Assembly: GCF_000758305.1 (NCBI RefSeq)
Contig: NZ_CP009458.1
Span: 3,906,001-3,970,000 of the forward strand
From: Cedecea neteri
GTDB taxonomy: Bacteria > Pseudomonadota > Gammaproteobacteria > Enterobacterales > Enterobacteriaceae
DNA length: 64,000 nt
Direction of reading: 5' to 3'
Positions 25,932 to 33,339 of this stretch are shown here, piece by piece (positions within the stretch are counted from its first letter, which is position 1; each line of letters starts with the position of its first letter). A program made the position numbers and the translations under genes. Below the pieces are notes generated by a model. The model saw only the letters and a list, made by a program, of their open reading frames with translations. It had not been told where the DNA came from and ran no database searches.

Positions 25932-27614
25932 GTGAAAACCGTATCTTCTTCTCACGTAATGCCTTTTCGCGCCCTGATAGATGCCTGCTGGCGCGAAAAG
26001 TACACCCTGTCCCGCTTTAGCCGCGACGCCATCGCCGGAGTGACCGTTGGGATCATTGCTATTCCTCTGGCTATGGCGCTGGCCATCGGCAGCGGCGTTG
26101 CGCCGCAGTACGGTTTGTACACCGCCGCCGTCGCCGGGATTGTCATCGCCCTTAGCGGCGGCTCGCGCTTCAGCGTCTCCGGCCCAACAGCGGCTTTCGT
26201 GGTGATCCTCTACCCGGTCGCACAGCAGTTTGGCCTTGCGGGGCTGCTGGTTGCCACGCTGATGTCCGGGATATTCCTGATCCTGTTTGGGCTGGCGCGA
26301 TTTGGGCGGCTTATCGAGTACATTCCGCTGTCGGTGACGCTGGGCTTTACCTCGGGGATCGGGATCACTATTGCGACGATGCAGGTGAAGGACTTTTTCG
26401 GCCTGACGCTGGAGCACGTGCCGGAACACTACCTGAATAAAGTGGCCGCGCTGGCGATGGCGCTGCCCACGGTGAATATGGGTGACGCTGCCATTGGCAT
26501 CGTGACGCTGGCAGTCCTGATTTTCTGGCCTCGTCTGGGGATCCGCCTGCCGGGGCATCTGCCTGCGCTACTGGCGGGCTGCGCCGTCATGGCTATCGTC
26601 ACTTCACTGGGCGGCGAAGTCGCTACCATCGGCTCCCGGTTCCACTACATGCTGGCCGACGGCACCCAGGGTAACGGCATTCCTCAACTGCTTCCTCAGC
26701 TCATGCTCCCGTGGGCGATGCCCAATTCGGACTTCACGCTGAGCGGGGATTCGCTTAGCGCGCTGCTGCCTGCCGCGTTTTCTATGGCCATGCTGGGCGC
26801 CATTGAATCGCTGCTTTGTGCGGTGGTGCTGGATGGCATGACCGGCACCAAGCACAACGCCAACAGCGAGCTTGTCGGCCAGGGGTTGGGGAATATTATT
26901 GCTCCGTTCTTCGGCGGCATTACCGCCACCGCAGCCATTGCCCGTTCCGCCGCCAACGTTCGAGCTGGCGCGACATCGCCGGTGGCCGCCATTATTCATT
27001 CGCTGCTGGTGATCCTGGCCTTGCTGGCACTCGCCCCCCTGCTTTCCTGGCTGCCCCTTTCGGCGATGGCGGCCCTGCTGCTGATGGTGGCGTGGAACAT
27101 GAGCGAGGCGCATAAAGTCGTCAACCTGCTGCGCCGTGCGCCGAAAGACGACATCATCGTGATGCTGATCTGCATGTCGCTGACCGTGCTGTTTGACATG
27201 GTGATTGCCATCAGCGTCGGCATTGTGCTCGCCTCGCTGCTTTTCATGCGCCGGGTGGCGCGTATGACACGCCTCGCGCCGCTTAGCAATGTGAATACGC
27301 CGGAGGATGTACTGGCGCTGCGCGTCACGGGGCCGCTGTTTTTTGCCGCTGCCGAAGGATTGTTTACCCAGTTAGCCCAGCAGGTACCGGGACATCGTGT
27401 GGTTATTCTGCAGTGGGATGCCGTGCCGGTGCTGGACGCTGGCGGCCTGGATGCCTTCCAGCGCTTTGTGGAGAAATTGCCGGAAGGCTGTGAGCTGCGG
27501 GTAACAAACCTTGAATTCCAGCCGCTGCGCACCCTTGCGCGGGCTGGTGTTAAGCCGATTGCAGGCCGTCTTGCGTTCTTCCCGGACGTACAGGCTGCAC
27601 TGGCCGCCAACTAG
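25932..27614 (+). CDS. dauA: C4-dicarboxylic acid transporter DauA (SulP family)
   Basis: 560 residues if started at GTG 25932, which aligns with the E. coli start (HVM at residues 8-10); ATG codons at 25905, 25908 and 25920 are alternatives and no ribosome site is decisive. It is a SLC26/SulP protein with about 12-14 membrane helices and the signature GIIAIPLAMALAIGSGVAPQ. Transport residues lie in FSVSGPTAAFVVILYPV. A C-terminal STAS domain (about 440-550) has the VPVLDAGGLDAFQRF motif. It imports succinate and other C4-dicarboxylates across the inner membrane at acidic pH. Confidence 0.95.
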   Translation: MKTVSSSHVMPFRALIDACWREKYTLSRFSRDAIAGVTVGIIAIPLAMALAIGSGVAPQYGLYTAAVAGIVIALSGGSRFSVSGPTAAFVVILYPVAQQFGLAGLLVATLMSGIFLILFGLARFGRLIEYIPLSVTLGFTSGIGITIATMQVKDFFGLTLEHVPEHYLNKVAALAMALPTVNMGDAAIGIVTLAVLIFWPRLGIRLPGHLPALLAGCAVMAIVTSLGGEVATIGSRFHYMLADGTQGNGIPQLLPQLMLPWAMPNSDFTLSGDSLSALLPAAFSMAMLGAIESLLCAVVLDGMTGTKHNANSELVGQGLGNIIAPFFGGITATAAIARSAANVRAGATSPVAAIIHSLLVILALLALAPLLSWLPLSAMAALLLMVAWNMSEAHKVVNLLRRAPKDDIIVMLICMSLTVLFDMVIAISVGIVLASLLFMRRVARMTRLAPLSNVNTPEDVLALRVTGPLFFAAAEGLFTQLAQQVPGHRVVILQWDAVPVLDAGGLDAFQRFVEKLPEGCELRVTNLEFQPLRTLARAGVKPIAGRLAFFPDVQAALAAN

Positions 27615-27629
27615 CGGCCAGTGTCGTAC

Positions 27630-27839
27630 CTACTGCCCGGCTTCTCGCTGACGCCGGGTCGTTACACTTTCACGGTTCACGCCCCAGTTGTCGGTTTCAA
27701 CCTCATCGATAACCACAAATGTGTCGGCGGGCTTTTTGTTTAATACCTGCTCCAGCAGATCGGTGACGCCCTCAATCAGCGCCAGCTTCTGCTCTGCGCT
27801 AACCCCTTCCCGGGTGACGCGAATATTAACGTATGGCAT
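27630..27839 (-). CDS. 4-oxalocrotonate tautomerase family enzyme
   Basis: 69 residues starting MPYVNIRVTREGVSAEQK, so processing exposes the catalytic N-terminal proline (Pro1). ALIEGVTDLLEQVLNKKP and TFVVIDEVETDNWGVN match small 4-OT family tautomerases. It lies 13 bp after the upstream SDR on the same strand and is probably co-transcribed with it. The physiological substrate is unknown; a keto-enol isomerisation role paired with the SDR is an inference. Confidence 0.88.
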   Translation of the reverse strand: MPYVNIRVTREGVSAEQKLALIEGVTDLLEQVLNKKPADTFVVIDEVETDNWGVNRESVTTRRQREAGQ

Positions 27840-27852
27840 AGCGGGTCTCCTG

Positions 27853-28593
27853 TTACCAAATCCCGGCGGTACTGCCGCCGTCCACGGCCATTACCGTGCC
27901 GCTGACGAACTGTGAATCCGTCAGGTACAACACGGCATTCACCACATCCTGCACGGTGCCTGTCTTCCCGCTCGGAGACAGCGAGCTTAGAAAACCTACC
28001 GAGCCTGAATAATCTGCGTGCAGCGGCGTCTCGATAATGCCGGGCGCAACGGCGTTAACCCGCACATTGTCCGCGGCCAGTTCTAAAGCCAGCGCCCTGG
28101 TCGCCTGGTTCAAACCGCCTTTCACCATCACCGGCAGCAATGCAGGCACCTTAACGTTAGGCTGCATGGCCACGCTCGCCGTGATGTTCACAATATGACC
28201 CGACTTGTTTTTGCTCATATGGCTGGCGGCTAGCTGTGACGGGAAAAGGAACCCTTTCAGGTTAGTGTTGATCAGCGCATCAATATCCTGCTCGCTATAG
28301 TCGCTCGCCGGTTTCGGGATAAAAATCCCGGCGTTATTGATCAGAATATCCACGCGACCAAAAGCGGCGATTGCCTGCCTGAACAGCGCTTCTGCGGTGG
28401 CCTTCAGCGCAATATCTCCGGCCACCGCCAGGAAGTTCGCCGGGTTCCCCAGGCTTGCCGCCGCCGTTTCTAAGCGCTTCAGCGTGCGGCCATTGCCGAC
28501 AACGTTGTAGCCGCGAGCCAGATAAGCCTGGGCGATAGCCAGTCCAATACCGCTCGAGGCGCCAGTCACAATAACGGTTGGGGTTGAGTTCAT
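27853..28593 (-). CDS. SDR family oxidoreductase lacking the catalytic tyrosine
   Basis: 246 residues from ATG 28591-28593 with AGGAG upstream. The Rossmann motif TGASSGIG (10-17), NNAG (87-90), Ser 140 in NITAS, and a PGIIETP segment are those of classical short-chain dehydrogenases. The usual YxxxK is altered: K158 is present but the tyrosine position (154) is proline (ALLPVMVKGGL). Related SDRs with the same change exist, so this is probably a subfamily trait rather than decay, but the chemistry is uncertain. It is operonic with the tautomerase and divergent from the LysR gene, a likely regulator. Confidence 0.88.
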   Translation of the reverse strand: MNSTPTVIVTGASSGIGLAIAQAYLARGYNVVGNGRTLKRLETAAASLGNPANFLAVAGDIALKATAEALFRQAIAAFGRVDILINNAGIFIPKPASDYSEQDIDALINTNLKGFLFPSQLAASHMSKNKSGHIVNITASVAMQPNVKVPALLPVMVKGGLNQATRALALELAADNVRVNAVAPGIIETPLHADYSGSVGFLSSLSPSGKTGTVQDVVNAVLYLTDSQFVSGTVMAVDGGSTAGIW

Positions 28594-28710
28594 GATTTGC
28601 TCCTGTGGGTGAATGTGGAGCTCACTATACTTATGACATAATGACCGATAAATTAGCCATCCGTAACATGACAAGATACCTCATGTAATAAATAAGAAGA
28701 GAACACCGGG

Positions 28711-29622
28711 ATGAAACGCCACTTCGAAGAGATGCAGATCGGCACGCTGGAGCTGTTTTGCCAGGCCGCAGAACAGTTGAGCTTCAGCGCGGCGGCCAAT
28801 TTTATGGGGATCACGCCCGCGGCGGTCAGCCGCTCCATCGCTCGCCTTGAAGAGCGTTTAGGCGTACGCCTGTTCGTGCGTACAACACGTCAAATAAGAT
28901 TAACCGAGAGCGGGGAGCGCTACTTCCGCCAATGCCAGCAGGCACTGCAGCAGCTCAGAGAAGCCGAGCGAGAAGTGACTGGCGCGCAGATAGAACCCGC
29001 TGGCGTGCTGCGAATTAGCCTCCCCACGCCCTATTCTCATTACCGCGTGCTGCCGCTGCTACCGGAATTCAGGCAGCTTTACCCCCGCGTCTCAGTGCAG
29101 GTTCACATCAGCAACCGCAACATCGACTTTGCCGATGAAAGTTACGACATTGCCATTCGCGGCCGCTCGCCCCAGGACTCATCGCTTATTGCCCGCAAGC
29201 TTGAAGATGCGGAGCTTATCACCGTGGCTTCCCCGGCCTATTTAGCCCGGGCGGGAATACCCAAAACGCTGGACGACTTAAATCACCACGAGTGCATCCA
29301 GTTTGAACTGCCGAGCACAGGGCGAAAAGTCCCCTGGACGTTTAGCGTCGACGGCAAAGATACCGACATTTTTACCCAAGGCGGCTTTACCTGTGCGGAA
29401 GATGTGTTGGGGATTGTGACGCTTGCCAGAAGCGGCGCGGGCCTGATTCAGACCTACCGATTTATTCTGGAGCAGGACGTGGCCGACGGAACGCTGGTTG
29501 AGGTGCTGCCGGAGTACGGCGGCACCTCCCGACCATTTATTTTACTCTACCCTCACGCCAGGCATCTCTCTTTACGCGTCAGGAGCCTGGTTGATTTCTT
29601 AGTCCAGCGGCTTGGAACATAG
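28711..29622 (+). CDS. LysR-family transcriptional regulator
   Basis: 303 residues. The N-terminal winged HTH (about 8-66) has SFSAAANFMGITPAAVSRSI and ARLEERLGVRLFVRTTR. The C-terminal effector domain is of the LysR substrate-binding type, with DIAIRGRSP and PAYLARAGIP of the CrgA/DsdC-like group. It is divergent from the SDR-tautomerase pair over 117 bp, the classic LysR arrangement, so it probably controls them. Its 3' end overlaps the convergent MerR gene by 44 bp (29579-29622). Confidence 0.92.
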   Translation: MKRHFEEMQIGTLELFCQAAEQLSFSAAANFMGITPAAVSRSIARLEERLGVRLFVRTTRQIRLTESGERYFRQCQQALQQLREAEREVTGAQIEPAGVLRISLPTPYSHYRVLPLLPEFRQLYPRVSVQVHISNRNIDFADESYDIAIRGRSPQDSSLIARKLEDAELITVASPAYLARAGIPKTLDDLNHHECIQFELPSTGRKVPWTFSVDGKDTDIFTQGGFTCAEDVLGIVTLARSGAGLIQTYRFILEQDVADGTLVEVLPEYGGTSRPFILLYPHARHLSLRVRSLVDFLVQRLGT

Positions 29623-30631
29623 CGCCAATCGCCTGCTGCAGCCAGGCCAGCACCTCCGGTGTCATCCAGGTGCCTTTGGCAAGCTCGGGTTCGTTCGCCA
29701 TCGCGGTGCGAAATTTTTGCTGCGTCTGCGGCGACGGCCCGGCAAACGACTGAAACAGTTCCAGCCAGCGGCGTGCGAGCTGCTGCGCCTGGTCTGAATC
29801 AGGTTTCACGCCTTCGGCATTGGCCTTTCTCACTGCAGCCACCAGCGGCGGCCATTCCTGCATGCGATCGAAATAGTGGCGACTGGTGAAAGCAAACTCC
29901 TCATCGTTAAGATAGCGCCGGTAAATCTCCAGCTTGCTGTGACCGAATGCACGGGTCACATAATCGGTCAGCGCCGGAGAGATCCCGGTCTGGCGGGCCA
30001 TGCCCGGCTCTGCCTGATGCATTTTGTTCAGGCGAACCAGAAAATCAGGCTCACCCGCCGTGTCACGCTCCAGGATTTCCATCCAGTGCGCTGCAAGCCG
30101 CTGGGCGCGCTCATCCGCCGGTGGAACACCCTGGGCATGAAGCCCGGACATCTCGTCGACCAATTGTTTCCACTCCCCGTCACGGCGGCTATCAGCCTGC
30201 GCAAAAGGCAGGCGCTCTAACTCTTCTTTTGAAAAATAGCGATCGTACATCGTCATTAACTCCAGCGTAGTCAGCCATTCCTCGAGGTCAGGTTCTGCGC
30301 CGCTGCGCAGAGTTTCACGCAGCGTAACCAGTCGCTGGCGCAGCACAGTGATTTCAGCCAGCTGGCCATCCAGCACGGAGATCTGCGACTCCAGGATCTC
30401 CTGGAGCGACAGCGCCTGACGCTCAAGACAGTCGCGCACCTCGCTCAGGCTCATTCCCATCCGGCTCAGTGCCTGAATATGATGCAGCCGGGCGATATCC
30501 AGCCGGTTATACAGTCGATAACCCGCAGCGGTGCGGGCAGAAGGCAGCAACAGGCCTATTGCTTCATAGTGGTGTAGCGTCCGTACCGTGATCCCGGCAC
30601 GCTTTGCCAGTTCACCTACTTTGAACAACAT
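29579..30631 (-). CDS. MerR-family regulator with two TipAS-like repeats
   Basis: 350 residues. The N-terminal MerR HTH (1-70) has FKVGELAKRAGITVRTLHHY and YRLYNRLDIARLHHI, followed by a coiled-coil dimer helix (about 75-110). The remainder holds two similar helical blocks: WKQLVDEMSGLHAQGVPPAD with RAQRLAAHWMEIL (about 155-235), and WPPLVAAVRKANAEGVKPDS with QAQQLARRWLELF (about 255-340). Both resemble the TipAS antibiotic-recognition domain. The gene overlaps the LysR gene at the 3' end. A SoxR-like palindrome lies just upstream, so autoregulation is likely. The ligand is unknown. Confidence 0.9.
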   Translation of the reverse strand: MLFKVGELAKRAGITVRTLHHYEAIGLLLPSARTAAGYRLYNRLDIARLHHIQALSRMGMSLSEVRDCLERQALSLQEILESQISVLDGQLAEITVLRQRLVTLRETLRSGAEPDLEEWLTTLELMTMYDRYFSKEELERLPFAQADSRRDGEWKQLVDEMSGLHAQGVPPADERAQRLAAHWMEILERDTAGEPDFLVRLNKMHQAEPGMARQTGISPALTDYVTRAFGHSKLEIYRRYLNDEEFAFTSRHYFDRMQEWPPLVAAVRKANAEGVKPDSDQAQQLARRWLELFQSFAGPSPQTQQKFRTAMANEPELAKGTWMTPEVLAWLQQAIGAMFQAAGLRNQPGS

Positions 30632-30671
30632 GTCCTGCTCCTTTTGGCTTCTGCTGAGAGGGAGTGTGCAG

Positions 30672-30693
30672 CCTCACGTTACGTGAGGGTCAA
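30672..30693 (-). promoter_or_regulatory. MerR-type operator and -35 of the MerR gene
   Basis: A perfect dyad reads CCTCACGTAACGTGAGG on the minus strand (30672-30688) and is abutted by TTGACC (30688-30693). A CACACT -10-like hexamer lies 19 bp downstream of TTGACC. The long 19-bp spacer filled by a dyad is the hallmark of MerR-family promoters and closely resembles the soxS operator. It lies about 41 bp upstream of the MerR start codon. Confidence 0.65.
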
Positions 30694-30710
30694 CCCGTTA
30701 AGCATAAAAA

Positions 30711-30737
30711 AAACGGCCCCTGAAAAGGAGCCGTTTC
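30711..30737 (-). terminator. Terminator of ychH
   Basis: AAACGGC...GCCGTTT hairpin (30711-30736) with a run of T on the minus strand; it lies just after the ychH stop and upstream of the MerR promoter. Confidence 0.75.
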
Positions 30738-30754
30738 TCAAAATCTGCTAAATA

Positions 30755-31033
30755 TTAGCTGTGGCGATGATGTTCGTCCCGGCGGCAGCGTTTATCGTAG
30801 TGGCGTACCCACCAGTAACGGTCGCAGACCTGTTCACGTCCGCCAATGCGCGCGCCTGCAAGCCAAAGTACGGCCCCAACGAAGATGCTCAGCACGGCGC
30901 CGTGGGCGAAAAACTGCGGCAGGTTTAGCTGCGGGAGCTGGTTCAGAATTGAATAGCCCACGCCGACCACCATCACAACCAGTCCCAATCCCATGAGGAC
31001 ATTACCGAGTAACGAAGCGTTTCTGCGTTTCAT
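30755..31033 (-). CDS. ychH: Stress-induced inner membrane protein YchH
   Basis: 92 residues, the size of E. coli YchH. It has two hydrophobic segments (about 10-30 and 42-62) and a basic, histidine-rich tail ending RRDEHHRHS. It is an inner-membrane protein of unclear function reported to be induced by stress and activated by CRP in E. coli. It is divergent from pth. A half-conserved CRP-like site lies about 85 bp upstream. Confidence 0.93.
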   Translation of the reverse strand: MKRRNASLLGNVLMGLGLVVMVVGVGYSILNQLPQLNLPQFFAHGAVLSIFVGAVLWLAGARIGGREQVCDRYWWVRHYDKRCRRDEHHRHS

Positions 31034-31118
31034 ATGTCACCTCCGCACTATTACGGGTCGGTGGGGAACATCCCCTATCCTTGTGCCTAAAGTATAGACA
31101 ATGCCCCTAAAGAGCGTG

Positions 31119-31134
31119 TGCGTGAGCGATCACA
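31119..31134. promoter_or_regulatory. Possible CRP site between ychH and pth
   Basis: TGCGTGAGCGATCACA has a perfect TCACA half and a degenerate TGTGA half with 6-bp spacing. Support comes mainly from known CRP activation of ychH in E. coli, so this is weak. Confidence 0.3.
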
Positions 31135-31307
31135 ATTACGAATGAAAGACCTACAAAAGTTTACAAATAAGCGCCTGAGTTACTTGAAATTCTAATGGTT
31201 CAGATCCTCAACTATTCAAGAATGTGTCGGCGGGGGGATTGGACTTTGTCAACGTCGCCCTCGCGCAGTAAACTACGCGGCTGTGAACGGTTTTCAGGAA
31301 TTTAAAC

Positions 31308-31892
31308 GTGAGCATTAAATTAATTGTCGGCCTGGCCAACCCAGGCGCTGAATATGCAGCGACCCGCCATAATGCCGGGGCCTGGTATGTGGATTTACTG
31401 GCCGAGCGCCACAATCAGTCGCTGAAAGAAGAAGCAAAATTCTTTGGCTATACCGCCCGCATTAATCTGGGTGGAGAAGATGTTCGCCTGCTGGTTCCGA
31501 CCACGTTTATGAATCTCAGCGGGAAAGCGGTTGCCGCCATGGCCACCTTCTTCCGCATTGCCCCGGACGAAATTCTGGTGGCACACGATGAACTGGATCT
31601 GCCGCCGGGCGTGGCTAAATTCAAACTGGGTGGTGGACACGGCGGACACAACGGCCTGAAAGACATCATCAGCAAACTCGGCAATAACCCGAACTTTCAC
31701 CGGTTACGCGTGGGGATTGGCCATCCGGGCGATAAAAACAAAGTTGTCGGCTTTGTGCTCGGCAAACCGCCGGTCAGCGAACAGAAGCTGATCGACGACG
31801 CGGTGGACGAAGCGGCGCGCTGCACCGAAGTCTGGCTAAAAGAGGGCCTGACTAAAGCCACCAATCGTCTGCACGCCTTTAAAGCACAATAA
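31308..31892 (+). CDS. pth: Peptidyl-tRNA hydrolase
   Basis: 194 residues, the same length as in E. coli. The active-site residues N11 and H21 lie in LANPGAEYAATRHNAG, and the conserved VAHDELDLPPG and GGHGGHNGLKDI motifs follow. It releases tRNA from prematurely dropped peptidyl-tRNA in the cytosol. It is 138 bp upstream of ychF in the same orientation, as in E. coli. Confidence 0.98.
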   Translation: MSIKLIVGLANPGAEYAATRHNAGAWYVDLLAERHNQSLKEEAKFFGYTARINLGGEDVRLLVPTTFMNLSGKAVAAMATFFRIAPDEILVAHDELDLPPGVAKFKLGGGHGGHNGLKDIISKLGNNPNFHRLRVGIGHPGDKNKVVGFVLGKPPVSEQKLIDDAVDEAARCTEVWLKEGLTKATNRLHAFKAQ

Positions 31893-32030
31893 CCGGCCTT
31901 CCCCTTACCGGGAAAGGATTTCCACGCCCGCTGGCGGCGGTTTCAGTGTATAATGCGCAAAGTTATCTACATTTTTTCAATGAAAACAGTTAAATTCATT
32001 GATAATCAAGCAATTAAGGTGATTTAAACC

Positions 32031-33125
32031 ATGGGATTCAAATGCGGTATCGTCGGCTTGCCGAACGTTGGTAAATCCACGCTGTTCAACGCCCTGACCA
32101 AAGCAGGTATCGAAGCGGCTAACTTCCCGTTCTGTACCATCGAGCCGAACACGGGCGTGGTGCCAATGCCGGACCCGCGTCTGGACAAGCTGGCCGAAAT
32201 CGTTAAACCGCAGCGTATTCTGCCGACCACCATGGAATTCGTGGACATCGCCGGCCTGGTAAAAGGCGCATCTAAAGGTGAAGGCCTGGGCAACCAGTTC
32301 CTGACCAACATCCGTGAAACCGAAGCTATCGGCCACGTGGTGCGCTGCTTCGAAAACGACAACATTATCCACGTAAACAATAAAGTGGATCCGGCTGACG
32401 ATATCGACGTTATCAATACCGAGCTGGCGCTGTCTGACCTGGACACCTGCGAGCGCGCAATTCACCGCGTGCAGAAGAAGGCCAAAGGCGGCGACAAAGA
32501 CGCTAAAGCCGAGCTGGCCGCGCTGGAAAAATGCCTGCCGCAGTTGGAAAACGCCGGTATGCTGCGCGCGCTGAAAAATCTGACCGAAGAAGATAAGGCA
32601 GCGATCAAATACCTGAGCTTCCTGACCCTGAAGCCAACCATGTACATCGCCAACGTTAACGAAGACGGTTTTGAAAACAACCCGTACCTCGATAAAGTCC
32701 GCGAAATTGCCGCTGGTGAAGGTTCCGTTGTGGTTGCCGTCTGCGCCGCCGTTGAATCCGACATCGCCGAGCTGGACGACGCCGACCGCGAAGAGTTCAT
32801 GGACGAGCTGGGTCTGGAAGAGCCGGGGCTGAACCGCGTGATCCGCGCAGGCTACGAGCTGCTGAATCTGCAAACCTATTTCACCGCCGGCGTGAAAGAA
32901 GTGCGCGCGTGGACCATCCCTGTTGGCGCTACAGCACCACAGGCGGCGGGTAAAATCCACACCGACTTCGAAAAAGGCTTCATCCGTGCGCAAACCATCG
33001 CCTATGAAGACTTTATCACCTACAAAGGCGAGCAAGGCGCGAAAGAAGCCGGCAAAATGCGCGCCGAAGGCAAAGACTACGTCGTGAAAGATGGCGACGT
33101 GATGAACTTCCTGTTCAACGTCTAA
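32031..33125 (+). CDS. ychF: Ribosome-binding ATPase YchF
   Basis: 364 residues, an Obg-family P-loop protein. The G1 loop GLPNVGKSTLFNAL is near residue 8. The G4 position reads NVNE instead of NKxD, the feature that gives YchF/OLA1 specificity for ATP. A C-terminal TGS domain ends VVKDGDVMNFLFNV. It associates with ribosomes and is linked to oxidative stress and catalase control. The last 13 bases of the gene (33113-33125, including the stop) are the left attachment core of the integrated island, and the reading frame is preserved. Confidence 0.98.
   Translation: MGFKCGIVGLPNVGKSTLFNALTKAGIEAANFPFCTIEPNTGVVPMPDPRLDKLAEIVKPQRILPTTMEFVDIAGLVKGASKGEGLGNQFLTNIRETEAIGHVVRCFENDNIIHVNNKVDPADDIDVINTELALSDLDTCERAIHRVQKKAKGGDKDAKAELAALEKCLPQLENAGMLRALKNLTEEDKAAIKYLSFLTLKPTMYIANVNEDGFENNPYLDKVREIAAGEGSVVVAVCAAVESDIAELDDADREEFMDELGLEEPGLNRVIRAGYELLNLQTYFTAGVKEVRAWTIPVGATAPQAAGKIHTDFEKGFIRAQTIAYEDFITYKGEQGAKEAGKMRAEGKDYVVKDGDVMNFLFNV
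33113..33125. repeat. attL core: 13-bp repeat at the 3' end of ychF
   Basis: GTTCAACGTCTAA, the last codons and stop of ychF, is repeated exactly and in the same orientation at 55417-55429. Flanking bases differ on both sides. This marks the crossover region of the island. Any of the 13 bases could be the exact exchange point. Confidence 0.85.
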
Positions 33126-33183
33126 ATAAAATTTGTTGTCTCATGAGGTTTCACTGAATCTCATAAGAATCACAAAAAACTAT

Positions 33184-33209
33184 AAAATCCACGCAATTGC
33201 GTGGATTTT
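33184..33209 (+). terminator. Island-borne terminator after ychF
   Basis: AAAATCCACGC / GCGTGGATTTT, an 11-bp perfect stem with AATT loop, followed by T. It lies inside the island 58 bp after the ychF stop and replaces the native terminator that now lies at 55450-55475 past attR. The stem is identical to the native one; only the loop differs. Confidence 0.85.
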
Positions 33210-33256
33210 TCATTTCATGGAGTCTCAACTCATCTCGTAAGAGCGCTGTCAAAAAT

Positions 33257-33306
33257 GAGTACATGGATGAGTACAACATTCTTCCATCTTCATTTTAAGT
33301 GAGTAC
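33257..33306 (+). repeat. Candidate integrase arm-type sites, left end
   Basis: GAGTAC occurs at 33257-33262 and 33269-33274 (12-bp periodicity, in the context ATGAGTACATGGATGAGTAC), with a third copy at 33301-33306 just before the integrase gene. The same 12-bp-spaced pair occurs at the right end (55341-55358). Direct repeats of this type near both ends of a tyrosine-integrase element suggest arm-binding sites. Confidence 0.55.
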
Positions 33307-33339
33307 AATAACGGTATAATAAATAAACAAGGCCCCGTT

